Below, one piece after another: positions 23,236 through 34,929 of a DNA stretch of 64,000 nucleotides. The stretch's first letter is position 1, and the number at the start of each line of letters is the position of its first letter. The translations under genes and the position numbers were made by a program. Source of the DNA: Vombatus ursinus (lineage: Eukaryota; Chordata; Mammalia; Diprotodontia; Vombatidae); the NCBI RefSeq assembly GCF_900497805.2, contig NW_020954576.1, forward strand, positions 69,377,183 through 69,441,182, in the 5' to 3' direction. The notes below the pieces were generated by a model, which worked only from the letters and a program-made list of their open reading frames with translations, had not been told where the DNA came from and ran no database searches.

Positions 23236-23439
23236 TTCTTTTGTTCCTTCTTTCCTATTGGCAAGTCTTGGAGTTGTCCAGAAAGTGCCATGGTAGATTC
23301 AGGACTTGGTAAAATATGGCTCACCAATCAAAGTGCAGAGTCCCAGAAGCAGAAATATGAGTTCCAATGAAAAGGAGGTAGAGAAATATTCCAGATATAA
23401 TAACAAAATTTATTGATAGTAACAAAATGTATGGAATTT

Positions 23440-24840
23440 TAAGGGGAATAATTTTAAAAGTAGAAATAAAGATGAATAATACTTTCAGACATCAAATTAT
23501 ATTAAAAAGTAGTAATCATAAATAGACTAGATAAAAAAAGTCAGAAACAATTCAATTCCATAACCAAGTGTTCAATAAACCTAAGAAACAAATAAATGAT
23601 AGAGAACTCCCTATTTGACAGCAAACTGTTGGGAAAACTAGAAAGCAGTTTGGCAGGAATTAGGTTTATATCATTATCTTACACTACATACTCAAAAACT
23701 CTAACTGTACATATAATTTAAGTAAATATAAAAGCTACACAAAAAATGAAAACAAGCAATTTATACAACTATAACTGGGTATAAGGCATAGGAGAGTCTT
23801 AACTAAAATGATCACGAAGATAAAACATAATTTTGATTATATGAAATTAAATAGGTTTTGTATGAGCAAAATCAATGCAACTAAGAAAAGGAATAGAGGA
23901 ACTGTGTCATCCAATCACTGGGTTTAACCTCCATGAAAAATGTAGAATTAACACAAATATATGACTGTGTCATTCCCCATTTTATAAGTGTTCAAAGTTT
24001 TTAAACAGATATTTCTCAATAAAAAATGCAAACTATTAACTGCCATGTGAAAGAAAATAACTTTTAACTATATAAGATAGTTCTTAATCACTAATGTCAC
24101 TAATAATTATAAGAGAAATAAAAGAAAAGCAAATCTGAGTTCTCCCTTCACACTCAAGAAATGAGCAAAGATAATAAAAGTTAGAAATAGTCTCCCTGAA
24201 GTCAGGAGGGTCTGAGTTCAAATCCAGCCTCAGACCAAACACTTGACACTTACTAGCTATGTGACCCTGGGCAAGTCACAATGCCAATTGCCTGAAAAAA
24301 AACAAAAACAAAAACAAAAAACAGTCAATGACAGAGGAGCCATGGAAAGTCAAGAGCACCCACTAGAGGAAAAACAAGGCTCAGAGAGGATGATAATGGG
24401 GACATGTTAATGTTTTGCAACAATTTAATTTTAATAGTTGCTGCCATACTTTTGGCTATTCTTTTTTACAGTGCCTGAAATCTGTGCAAAAATAGCAAAA
24501 ATAAAAGTAAATTATTAATAAATGCTTTTGGAACCTTAAAAAAAGAAAGAAAACTAAGAACACAAACATATTGTTGGGGGTATTGTGAATTGGTTTGATT
24601 GTTATGGGAAGCAATTTGAGTCTATGCAAAAGAACAAAAAAAGTGATTAAATATCTACATGGTGACCCAGCTATCTCACTGCTATTCATATACCCCAAGG
24701 AAGTCAAAGATAGGGAAGATCTCACTGCACAATACTTTTCATAGCAACACTTATTTGTTGTAGTCAGTTATACTAAACCAAGTAAATGCCAATTTATTAG
24801 AAAATGGCTTTAAAAAGCAAGTTAAAGAACAGGTTAAGAA
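23440..24840 (+). mobile_element. Old L1 LINE, ORF2 C-terminal third
   Basis: Forward sequence keeps the order of an L1 ORF2 end: 'gttgggaaaactagaaagcagtttggcagg', 'agtcaatgcaactaag'-like blocks near 23870, 'gggaagcaatttgagtctatgc' and 'ataccccaaggaagtcaaag' near 24690. Stops and frameshifts are frequent and no long frame is left. A CORE-SINE (24193-24320) interrupts it. It resembles the older subfamily at 14476 more than the younger L1s. Confidence 0.75.
24193..24320 (+). mobile_element. CORE-SINE, 5'-truncated, in L1
   Basis: It begins in mid element (ccctgaagtcaggagggtctg) and ends in 'caattgcctgaaaaaaaacaaaaac'. Confidence 0.88.
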
Positions 24841-24995
24841 TCCTTGCTCTACATGGTGAGGTCCTTCAGATACTCCTGTTGTGGATAACTCTGTGCTCAT
24901 TCATCAAGTTTTGAATCATTGCAGATCCTCCCAAAAGAGATCCATTCTAAGTTGAGTTTAGTTTAACTATTCACGCAGGGGAGTGGGGAGGGGGG

Positions 24996-25242
24996 AACTG
25001 ATATTTATATAGCACCTACTAAATTCCAAGCGCTGTGCTAAGTATTTTACAATTATTTGATCTTCATAACAACCCTGAGGGGTAGGTGTTGTTATTAGCC
25101 CCATTCTAGAGATTAGGAAAAGAGACAGATAAAGGCTAAGTCTAATGTCACACAGCTAGTAAGTCTGAGGTCAGATTTGAACTCAGGTCTTTCTAACACC
25201 AGGCCCAGCATTCTATTCACTGCATGGCCTAGTTGCCTAAAA
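24996..25242 (-). mobile_element. MIR, near full length
   Basis: 'tttatatagcacctac', 'ccaagcgctgtgctaag', 'gatcttcataacaaccctg', 'gtcacacagctagtaag', 'gatttgaactcaggtc' and 'ctattcactgcatggcc' are in reverse MIR order. The length is close to a full MIR (about 245 bp). Confidence 0.88.
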
Positions 25243-25314
25243 ACAACAGAAATGAAGAATTTTTGATGTTCTATGTGGAACTCATAGTAATGGTCTGTAA
25301 GACAGATAGGCAGC

Positions 25315-25410
25315 AGACAGACACATACATACATACATACATAAATACATGCACAGATAGGTACACAAATGCATGCATACATTTTATATACATACTTATA
25401 TGTGTTTGTA
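25315..25410. repeat. (ACAT)n-like microsatellite
   Basis: Repeats of catacata and variants. The tyrosine/cysteine-rich frames on both strands here are artefacts. Confidence 0.85.
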
Positions 25411-25439
25411 CACACTGAGCAGTCACATGACTCTTAAGA

Positions 25440-26330
25440 CAACATTCCCAGTCCTCTGAAGGGTCAGTGCAGCCTCCATAGATGACCCACATCACTGCTG
25501 GTGTGTTTATAATGGTCACAGACTATCCTCAAATAAAGCGGGATGTGGAAGGACCTGTCAGAAGGGTCAAACTTAACTCCTTTTACATCAATTTGTATAA
25601 AGAAGTAATGCCAAATTTAAGAAATTTGTGAATTCAACTGACTACATGACAGAGGAAGAAAAATCTAGTGATTCCTTTGTTTTTGACAGAATGTTGACTG
25701 ATCAAGTGGAAAGTGACATCCACCAGGCACTTGCAGCTGTTCCATGGTGGTTGTTTGTTAAAGCAGCTCATTGTGACATCCAGAAGGACCCGATTCCACT
25801 ATTCTGCACAGACTGGATCACCCAGTTCTGGAATGAAGTGGTGGCATACTACCCTTGGTCTAGAAAGCAGTTACTCACAGAAGTTGAATGGGAATACAGC
25901 TGCAGAGGGGCCTTGAGAATAAGCTTTGCACTTGGGGCAACAACTTGCAGACAAAAAGTCAACATTATACCAACACTTGGCAAGAAAAGTTCTCAGTGAG
26001 CAACACTGGTTAAGATGGCTACTAAGGAACTGAGCCTGTTAACTGTATTTCCTCCAAATGAATATGGTCTGTACAACACAGTGGGGAATGCATGGAAGTG
26101 GACCCTGGACTGGTGAACTGTTCATTATTCTGTTGATGAAATGTTTAAACCCTTGATCATAAAGGGAACCTCTTTGGGAGTGACCAAGTAAAGAAAGGCC
26201 GATCATATATGTGCCATAGCTCCTATTTACACATACATCTTTGCTTCCCGCAGCCAGAACACACAAGACATCTCAGCTTTAGACCTTGGGTTCTGCCATG
26301 TCTTTTCCTAGATCCATGATAAAAGTCAAG
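25440..26330 (+). pseudogene. SUMF1: Processed pseudogene of SUMF1 (formylglycine-generating enzyme)
   Basis: SUMF1 converts a sulfatase active-site cysteine to formylglycine in the ER. Forward frames here match it in order: TAGVF...[96 protein letters not shown] and KKGRSYMCHSSY. SUMF2 fits less well. Many exons of the parent gene are joined with no introns, so this is a retrocopy. A 123-codon frame (25628-25999) remains open, but there are frameshifts (near 25607 and around 25790-25840), a loss of about 12 bp near 25830, and stops such as the one at 25997. Of the two catalytic cysteines, the first is kept (MCH) and the second reads as leucine (YLH). The 5' part of the coding sequence is missing, and the 3' limit and poly-A are unclear. 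Confidence 0.88.
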
Positions 26331-26865
26331 GAGGAAAGGAGGCCTCCTGTACAAGCTACCAAAAGAATGATGTCCAGCTTTCACTGGGCTTCCTGGAAAA
26401 CTTTAAAGTGAACAATCTCTTGTCAAATGCAATGCCCAACTTTTGGCAGTTTCTGCACCCACTAAGCTGCTAACCAAAATACTACGCCCCCTTCCCTGCA
26501 AGACCCAATCACTAGCTCAGTGTTAGTAGCCAACATTTTATTATTGTCATGTGTCTTTGGAGAAGGCTGCAATTTTATCATTATTTTTAGGAGTGGTCTT
26601 TAAAGATAACGCTTAATATTTAATGCCAATCTTGCTTTCTTCCACTATTTGGAATTGCCTTACTTTACTAACTTTAGTTAAAAGTGGGAATGCATAATTT
26701 AATTCATCTTTCTTTAACTTCAGAAACATGGCACCAAATAAGAGGTCTGGGATTTTCTTGCCTGTAGAGGTTAAAACAGTAGAACAAACTTCTCAAATTT
26801 TGCATTTTTAAATTTGAAGCCTAAGCATATAAATTATGGAGGTAAGTAATTTACCAATTGATCCT
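26331..26865. other. Possible SUMF1 retrocopy 3' UTR; otherwise unassigned
   Basis: This follows the retrocopy directly with no clear poly-A or target duplication. It could be parental 3' UTR, but I cannot test that. Confidence 0.3.
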
Positions 26866-26867
26866 GG

Positions 26868-26935
26868 CAAATCAATCAATCAATAAAGATTTATTAAACC
26901 CCTGCTATGTGCTAGGTACCGTGCTCAAGATGGCA
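26868..26935 (-). mobile_element. L2 tail fragment with (AATC)n
   Basis: 'aatcaatcaatcaataaag' then 'atttattaaacccctgc' and 'tgctaggtaccgtgctc' are the reversed L2 3' end. Confidence 0.7.
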
Positions 26936-26939
26936 AACT

Positions 26940-28080
26940 GTCCTAATGATCCATTTACCTTTTCTAGAAGAAGTTGAAGGTACCAGGTAGAAAGCAATTA
27001 TTTAAGATGACCTAATAATTTTATTTGTACAAGAGTGGAAAAAATGTAATTCTATTGGTTCCAGAGTCAGTCTATTTGGAATAGTTTTTAAATGGAGAAG
27101 AAATTATAAAGTGAGACTAAATAATAATGGACTTATTTTATCAATAAAGAGCTCGAAAATTCTATCCCAAAAGGTTAGCTGAAATATTATTTATTCTCTA
27201 AGTTGGTCATATATTTCTACCTTATTTTCCAAATTGCAAATAAAAAAATGCTTGATAAAATCCCCAACTAACTTAAAAAAAGGTTAACTTGAGATCATGT
27301 CCATAATTTCCTTTCACACTTGTATGAAATTGAATCCAAAGATATTTTTTGTCACATTTGAAATGGATCAGGTGTTATGTTGTCAACTCTTTTGCACTGT
27401 ACTTTAATAATGGCATACTGGGAAGAAAAATAATATTAGTGCCAAGACTTGGAAACATAAATTTGATCAAGTCAAAACTTGCTATGTTTCAGTTTTCTCT
27501 GCTATGACATAGGAATTATAATAAGTAGCCTATGTAAATCATAGTGTTGCTGTAGTGAAGCACTGTTTAAATCGTAAGCAATATATAAATGTAAATGATT
27601 AATATGCTTGTGTCATTTTACCTTTCATCATTCAAAACCCATTTTCCTAGATGTAGAAGATCAAAATTGATAGGAGTTGAGTATTTCTGGATTTTTGGGT
27701 CATATATTATCTTCCTTAAGTAGTGGGCTCATACTCTCCATTTTGCCCTAAATAGAATTAAGTTTGTGATAGTCAAATTTGCTTGGCAGTTGGTATATTC
27801 CATAGATCAATGAAACTTTCTCTGCCTATTATTACCTTTATTCATTGGTCATCTTCCTGTTACATAGTAGGCATTTAATAAACCTGTTGACTTGCTTTCC
27901 TATAGCAGTTGTTGTTTATACTGCACAACCTATAACTGAATTTTATTCTGTATTTAATAGTCCATTGAAGTCTCATGTTCATAGGTCTCATTTAACTACT
28001 AATTTTGGTTGTTTTTTCATTGTCACAAAAGTCTATATCATTAGTACCTTTATTTGTGGAGCTATATGGCTATGAACCAT
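26940..28080. other. Mostly unassigned; MIR near 27490-27603, L2 tail near 27860
   Basis: An eroded MIR tail (ctgtagtgaagcactgtttaaa) and a short L2 tail (cacatagt-like 'catagtaggcatttaataaa') are visible. The rest is AT-rich with no gene. Confidence 0.45.
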
Positions 28081-28084
28081 GGTT

Positions 28085-28200
28085 GTGATGCTATATTGCT
28101 ATAAATCACAGAATACTTAAATTAAAGAATATTCAAAATTATGAGTAAGCAAAGGTACAACAAAAATTAAAAGGAAATGTGTAAGTAGGCTTCAGGCCTT
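28085..28200 (+). repeat. Unidentified interspersed repeat, copy A
   Basis: 'gatgctatattgctataaatca' and 'gtgtaagtaggct' also occur, diverged, at 32968-33075 ('aatgctatattactatgaatca' and 'gtgtaaataggct') with similar spacing. I do not recognise the family, and the strand is arbitrary. Confidence 0.55.
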
Positions 28201-28304
28201 TAGCAGTATGAGAAATGAATATTTCTTTTTTGTATTTAATAATTAATTATTATATCAGGACCATTTTTTCCCTTTTCCCTCTACCTCATCCAGAAACCAG
28301 CCAG

Positions 28305-28758
28305 TGTGGGAAATCTTAGGCAGAGATTTATCCAGGCCAAGATCTAACCAGACAGTAAAATAAATACTAAGTTTGGGCTAATGGGTGCATTCCTGCTCAC
28401 TGTGTTTGCTCAGACAGGTCTGAGGAAGTGTTGATTCTCTCTTCTTGTCAGACAAGTGATGTGGAAATTGTTAAGTCTCTTTGACCAAGATTTGGGTGAC
28501 CCAAGTCATGTTACCCAAGACCCTCATTGTAATATAGTCCACACTCTTATTGTAATATTAAATTTCTCAGTAATTGTTAAATGATCAGAGTTGTTTGCCA
28601 CCCCTTAGGAACACCTACTCTGTGAAGAGCGTATAAACTGTGAACCCACCGCCATGAGAAGTCACTGGTCTAAGAGAGATGACCAAATGACCATCTTTTT
28701 ATTAATAAAAGTGCTGGCTTTATTAATAAAATGATTAAATTACCCAGAAATTACATCT
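28305..28758 (+). mobile_element. Candidate solo LTR
   Basis: The stretch starts near tgtgggaaatc, has a TATA-like gcgtataaactg near 28630 and two aataaa-type signals near 28700-28730, and ends near the attacccag/ttaca region at 28740-28758. That order resembles U3-R-U5 of an endogenous retrovirus LTR. There is no internal region, so it would be a solo copy. The ends and target duplication are not resolved, and the family is unknown. Confidence 0.4.
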
Positions 28759-28849
28759 TTCAAACTTTTTAATTTTTGCACCATTAACCACTTTTGCAGA
28801 AGACAAAGTATAAAATATATCAAGGATATTTAATATCAGTCAAGAAAGA

Positions 28850-29130
28850 AAACAAATGTTTATTAAGTTCTTAATACATGTGAGGCACTGTGCTAAAGAC
28901 TGGGGACATTAGATAAATAAAATAATTCCTTCCCACAGGAGTTTATATTCTATTGAGGAGAGGAGGAGGAACACTACTTATAAACATGGGTTTATATGGA
29001 ATTTATATGCAATTAATATAAGGTATTTGGGGGATAAGGCTGCTCCATAAGTTGTGGGAATCAGGAAATGCTTCATAAAGAAAGCAGTCCTTTAGCTGAC
29101 CCTTGAAAGTAACCAAGAATTCTTAATTGG
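28850..29130 (-). mobile_element. L2 3' region (reverse complement)
   Basis: 'atgtttattaagttcttaatac', 'gaggcactgtgctaaagactgg', 'ggagtttatattctattgag' and 'ggaaatgcttcataaag' follow reversed L2 order. Confidence 0.78.
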
Positions 29131-30390
29131 TCAGTCATATAGGATGAATGGGAAATAATAGATATATAAGACCTAGTGGTAACCCCAAAATAACAAGAAA
29201 AACAGAGTATTGGGAGGATCCTCTACAGAGGTCTTGTGGAAACGCATGAACGAAAAGGGAAAATAAGAACATATTGAGAAGTCACCTCTATATCACTAGA
29301 GGGAGTTAAATAAAATCATGGAATCATCAAAATATCCTTTAAGTACTGAAAGTCTTGAATCATATTGAATCAAAATAGGAAATGTCTCATTGACAATTTT
29401 TTTATTAAATAAAACTTCCTTCTTTTTTTCTTACTCCAAAACATCTAAAATCCCAAGCAGAAAATGAGAAAAGAGAAAAAAAGATAACACAAAGTTCTAT
29501 TTTTCCTATCTAAAAGGGCTTGCTTCTTCAACTTTCCCCCAACATTCTAAGTACTAAATTTAGGCATAAATTTTCCTGTTTCCAGATGGAATGGCTTGAC
29601 TCTTACTCTATCAAAGTCCTCTTCATTTAATTTATGCTTCTTGATTATCATCATTAGTCTTCATGGCAGTGGGGTGGGAGAATTGCTTTGTATATTTCTT
29701 TTCCAAATCTACTGTCATTTTATTTGCAATAATTACAGTAACACAAAAATAAAGTTGCTTCTTATTGGAGCACAAGTAGTTGGTTAAAATTCATTAAGGG
29801 ATTTTTTTTGGAGGGAATATATTCAGAAATGCTATTATGAGTTAAAATATTATTCTAACTGAATGATGGAAATGCTATTTTCTGTTAGAGACCAAGGCCT
29901 CCAAAGTTTGCATACCCTCAAGGGAAAGATTTAAGTCTACTTAGGAAATAAGAAACTAGCAGAATGTAGCTGAGTCTGTGGGCATTTACCTTGTCATTAT
30001 CCCTGGGTGTTCTCTTTGTCCCCTTCCAAATCCTGCATGAATTACAATTGCCCAAAAAGATAAAATAAATCTTGCTTCTCATAACCACCAATGAATATAC
30101 ATAGGAGATATGCTCTCAATATTGTCTTAAGGGGTGCTAATTCCCAATAAGTCACAGAAAACTTATGCAGAAGAAAAATAATCTAAGATCTCCAAAGGCT
30201 TCTATGACCCCTTTTAAATCACTCCATTACAACAACAATGATCTTCATTTTCCTATTAAGAAATAGTGTCTGCTACTTTTGCTAATGCTAGCTGATCTAT
30301 CGAAGCTCTTACTTTAAAGTGCTCAGAGTTAATATTGACTCTACTAATGCATGATCTCTTTCTGAGGTATGACACAGTATGTAATCAGTC
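29131..30390. other. No feature recognised
   Basis: AT-rich. The short frame at 29596-29787 shows no domain. Confidence 0.4.
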
Positions 30391-30394
30391 AATG

Positions 30395-30475
30395 GTTGTT
30401 GTGAGGATCAAATAATATTTGTAATGCACTTAGCACAATGTCTAGCATATATTTGGTGCTTAATAAATGCTAGTC
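30395..30475 (+). mobile_element. MIR tail
   Basis: 'ttgttgtgaggatcaaataat', 'gtaatgcacttagcacaatg', 'tggtgcttaataaatgc'. Confidence 0.75.
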
Positions 30476-30494
30476 CTATGCCTCACCATCATAT

Positions 30495-30625
30495 TAAATG
30501 CCTGGAATACAAAGAAAGGGGGAAAAAAGAGCCCCTGTTTTCAAGGAGCTTATAGTTGAATGGAATAGACAACAAGCAAATAACTATGTAAAAACAAGAT
30601 ACATACAGGATAATATTGAAATGCC
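30495..30625 (-). mobile_element. L2 tail (reverse complement)
   Basis: 'ggaatacaaagaaaggggg', 'ttcaaggagcttatagttg' and 'aactatgtaaaaacaagata' are reversed L2 3' sequence. Confidence 0.7.
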
Positions 30626-30719
30626 AAGTTCAGACTTATCCCATACATTTACTAACTTTGGTTTAATTTTGGTGTAACTGGGTTTAATTTGGTGTAATAT
30701 AAATTTGGTGTAATTTTGG

Positions 30720-30835
30720 TCAAGGCTTTACACCTCTTTAGGTCTCAGTTTCCTCATCTGTATAATGAGAGTGGTAACAATAACACTCACTTCACAGAGT
30801 TGTTGTGAGGACAAAGAAGTAGGAGAATAACAAAA
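30720..30835 (+). mobile_element. MIR fragment
   Basis: 'ctcagtttcctcatctgtat', 'gagttgttgtgaggacaaag' are the MIR 3' half. Confidence 0.8.
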
Positions 30836-31089
30836 TGTGAATAGAATACAGTTGTATACAGTATCAAAAGCATTAAGCAGATCAAATGGAATGATGAGTG
30901 AGGATAAAAAGCTTTTAAATTAAAAGTTAAAGCGTAAGTTAATAACAATAGCTGATATTTATATGCTCTGACTTCCATGTATTCTTCCAAGTCTTGACAA
31001 AAAAGCTGAACAGTTGATTCTTCTCCATTAGAGATTTCCTTCCACAGTGACATTATTCTATTAAATAGTAAAATTTTGATCAAGTCATT

Positions 31090-31895
31090 AAGCTAGGTAT
31101 GAATCTGCCCAAAAGAGCTCCTCAAATCTAAATCTTTTTAATTTTATCCTTGAGAACACCATGACATATTTTGTACAGCATGGTGAAATCTAAGTGTACA
31201 AAGTTCATTTGCTATACCTATGCAGTAATCTTGTCAGAAGATAAAATGAGGTTAGCCAAGAATAATCTGTTATTTATGAAACCATAGTAATCTTAGAATT
31301 TCCATTTTCATTTCTAATTCCCCAGAACCCACCACTTTAAAATAGTAGGTCCTAGAATTTTGTAAAAAAAAAAAAAAAATGAAGGTTAATTCATTAGCTT
31401 ATAGTTTTGAAACTCTATCCTCTCCCCTTTTTTGTTTGTTTGTTTTTGAAAATCAGAATACTTACTCATATCCAATAGTGAAGCAACTCTTGCATATTCA
31501 ATATTTTTAAATTACTTAGAGTAGCTTTAAAAATAAAAATTTTCTGCTCTTTAAATACTCTTGGCTAAAGCACATCTGGGCCTGGTGATTTGAATTTAGA
31601 GAGGACAGTTGCTCTCTTACCATCTTATCTCATCATCTTGGGTTTCAATTCCCTGTTAATCTTTGTTTCTATGCTTCCTAGGCTGAAACCATTCTCTTTG
31701 GAAGAAAAAAAGGAAAAATGCATTGAGCAGTACTGCCATCCACCCCTGATCAGCTGTCTTATCTGTTCTTCAATCTTTCCTTTTATATAAAGATTAAAAA
31801 GCCTTTACACTGTTTTTATCATCTATCATGAACCGTGGCTTGTTCTGACCTTTGGAGCTCTTGGCTTGTGTCCCAATTATACTCTCTTTCCCATG
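31090..31895 (-). mobile_element. CR1/L3-type LINE, reverse-transcriptase region
   Basis: Read on the minus strand, the block near 31160-31250 matches the CR1/L3 reverse-transcriptase motif A region (a V..LDF core, here eroded). The block near 31565-31750 matches the 'catctgggcctggtgatttgaa' part upstream of the fingers, the reverse of the KSPGPD block. These are old CR1-clade LINEs found across mammals. The ORF is broken throughout. The 66-codon plus-strand frame at 31590 is antisense. Confidence 0.7.
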
Positions 31896-31969
31896 ATCTT
31901 ATCCCTTCCTTTTCGTCTCATTATTCCCTTTCCTTCAAGTGAATTATAAGATTACAATATCAAAACTGG

Positions 31970-32135
31970 AAAAAAAACCTTCAGGGTTCCCAAGTTTCAT
32001 CCCCTAATTTACAAGCACAGAAACTGAGGACTAAGGAGGTAATGCGATTTGCCCAAGGACACAGAGGGAATAAGTGGAAAAGCCCTGTGTTCTAATTCCA
32101 AATGCTGTGTTCCTTCCATTCTACCATGTTGTCTC
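31970..32135 (-). mobile_element. MIR/THER-like SINE
   Basis: 'cccctaatttacaagcacag', 'aaactgaggactaaggagg', 'gatttgcccaaggacac', 'gttccttccattctacc'. Confidence 0.72.
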
Positions 32136-32960
32136 CTTGGTGTGTCACTTTTGTACTAGACACTGAATTTTCCTATCCTCTACTTACCTCAGTGTCTGAT
32201 ATCTTTAAGCAAACATTGTCTCATTTCACATAATGCTCATGCTATTTGAGGTGGAAAAAAAATCTCATTGACCATTTAATATACCCAGTGTCTGAGTAAG
32301 TCTTTCTATCCCGTAAGTAAGGAGTGGCCATCCAGTTTCTGCTAGAAGAATTTCAGTAAGAAAGGACCCACTAGTTCCCAAAGTGTTTTTCTCCCTTTAC
32401 ATAGATCTAATTTTTAGGAAATTAGAAAACAAAAGGACTCAGGTCACTGTTGCCCTCTGTTGATTCCAGAGAAACTTGGAGGTTTTTGGGAAATGCAGCA
32501 CCAACCCACTTAGTCCAAAGTAACTGAAGCATCATCTCTAGTCACCACAGTATTTGCTAGCTTTTCACCTCATATCAGTTTTTTCTGTCATACCTATGCC
32601 AATTTTTTTTCCCAAATGTCCCCTGGTAAATTCAACACAATTTATATTAAAAAACCTTGAGTGATTTTTATCATACTACTATATATGACCTAGGATCACT
32701 CAAAAGCTTAACAATCCATACAGGAAAAATCAAATCAATTAAGAATATGTATTATACAGACTACTGTTTGTGGTTGGATGGGCAGCCCACTGAGTTGGTA
32801 TTTTAGTGCATTTATCATAAACATACCTGAGATGGACAATTATACCAAGAATTAAAGAAGATAAAGAGAATGTACCAGATTGCCTTTGTGTTATTCTACA
32901 GTATTTTTGATGATCCCAGACTTCTCAGTGAAATAAAATGCATCTGTTTAACATCAATAT
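32136..32960. other. No feature recognised
   Basis: AT-rich sequence with no confident repeat. It may include the left part of the unidentified repeat at 32968. Confidence 0.4.
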
Positions 32961-32967
32961 TTTTGGT

Positions 32968-33365
32968 AATGCTATATTACTATGAATCATGAAAAATCAC
33001 AATTGATGAAAAATGAAGATTGTAGGTCACTCAAAAGGTAGTAATAAAGAAATGTATAGCGTGTGTAAATAGGCTGTAACATATTACCAATAATTTGCTA
33101 ATGATCAATTACATTAGGAACCAAAATAAAAGGTAAAGATAGAAGATTTGTACAACTGAAAAAGAAGAGTGGTTGCTCAGGTAATCAAATAATAGACAGT
33201 CTTGTTGCTGCACTAGTATCCTTACACACTGGGGAAGACCTTTCAGCATATAGGATGGAGTCCCTTGGAAGGATTTATGGGAAGACAAGAGTCAAACAAG
33301 ATGATAAGGCATGGCTAAGTGGTGATCTGCATTATGCCAGGAAATACTCACATTAATGAAATTGC
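32968..33365 (+). repeat. Unidentified interspersed repeat, copy B (longer)
   Basis: Its first 110 bases pair with copy A (28085-28200). It then continues through 'ggatggagtcccttggaagg' and 'gatgataaggcatggctaag' to 'gaaattgctgttcttctg'. No open frame and no clear terminal repeats are visible. Confidence 0.5.
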
Positions 33366-34235
33366 TGTTCTTCTGATAAAATAAATGACACATCGATATC
33401 CTAGGTTACATATATTTCTCCTTTCATTGTCAGCAGTCTATAAACCCTTATTAGAGCATTACACATGCTCTAGTTGGGAATTTTAAAATTAGTATGGGGA
33501 GAAGGGAATCAAATAGTTGCCAAAAGGTATTTGAGGGGCAAGCATTTTTATTTCTCCTATGTACTAGTGATGTTTCATTTTGGACAGAAGAGTTTGTCAA
33601 GTACTTTTATTTTAAATCTCCAAAATATAAATCAAGCAAAGCAAGGTATGAATAAAGTAAATAAAAGTCTAGACAAGAGGAAAGGAATGTAAAAGGGAGG
33701 TGGAGAGTGTGATAAGAAAAGAAGGAAAGCTGAATAGACAAAGAAAAATGCAAATGAAACATGATCCTCTTCTCAAGATTTTTTCATTGATTTAGAAAAA
33801 AGCAGAAAAGATTTTGGATAGCTCATGCAATTCTTTATTTTTTCATGGTCACTGTTCATTGCTTTTTGCTTTTTATTTTCCAAGTTTTCTGCAACCACAC
33901 CTTCTTTCTATTTTAAAGTGACTATAATCTGACCTCTCTTTTAGCTCCTGTCAGGTAACTTGGCCTTTGCTCCTTCCTCATTTTGCTATTTGCCCCGGTC
34001 TATCACACTAAACAGAAGTCTGAATTTGAGGCATAGTTAAATCGCAGGTGTTTAGGATAGTGAAGATATGACCTAGTGGGAATTTGATAGCTTTTGTCAA
34101 GCATTTGAAGGACATCATATAGAAGAAAGATTAGACTTGTTCTACTTCTTCCAGGAAAACAAAATTAGAAGCAATGGGCAGAAGTTGAAAAAAGAAAGAT
34201 GGAGACTTATTGTAAGGAGAGGATAAAAAATTTCC
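33366..34235. other. No feature recognised
   Basis: AT-rich. The 72-codon frame at 33474 has no recognisable domain. Confidence 0.4.
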
Positions 34236-34239
34236 CTTT

Positions 34240-34480
34240 CAACAAATCAATAAACAAACAATTATTAAATCCTCACTATTTGTCATGCTATGTATTAGGC
34301 ACTGGAAACACAAAAAAATAAGAAAAATGAAATAGTTTCTCCCCTCAAAGAACCTATATACTACTAGGGTGGGGAAATAATGGTATGTACAAGATGAATA
34401 CAAGAAAGTTGCAGGGGGGGAGGAGGAAGGGGTTACAGCACATGGAGTTGAGGAGATCCTAAAAGGTGAGGCTTAACAAT
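34240..34480 (-). mobile_element. L2 tail (reverse complement)
   Basis: 'aacaattattaaatcctcac', 'attaggcactggaaacac' and 'cctcaaagaacctatatac' follow reversed L2 order. Confidence 0.7.
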
Positions 34481-34639
34481 TAGAGATATCCAAAAAGGGA
34501 ATGTACTAGCCCGTCTTAGGGATATTGTAGAGAGAATTCTTAAGCAAATGTGGGTTGGAGTAAATGTCCTCTATCTTCTCTTTAAACTGTGAAATCCTGC
34601 AATTATTAGGTAGTGTTTTATAGTACCAGAAGTGTAAAA

Positions 34640-34925
34640 ATGCATACGTGTGTATGTATATGTATATATATATGTATATGTATGTATATATATATGTGTG
34701 TATATATGTATATACATATATACTCACATACTTATGTGTGTGTGTCTGGGTATTTTTATGCCTATATATGGATTTCTCTCTCTCTCTCTCTCTCTCTCGA
34801 TTATATATATATAAAACATGCATATATACACACATATATACATACATACACACATATTTGTATGTATGTATACATATTTTGTGTATATAAATATACATAT
34901 ATGTATGCATATGAATATGCTAAAA
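34640..34925. repeat. Long compound TA/TG/TC/CA microsatellite
   Basis: About 285 bp of alternating purine-pyrimidine (tatg, tgtg, tata, cata) with a (tc)n block at about 34773-34798. Long open frames on both strands (34506-34975) come from this tract and are not genes. Confidence 0.95.
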
Positions 34926-34929
34926 ATGT

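Noticed and set aside
25113-25519. Tyrosine/cysteine-rich minus-strand frames near the SUMF1 copy
   Set aside because: They cross the ACAT-type microsatellite and the MIR and have no domain.
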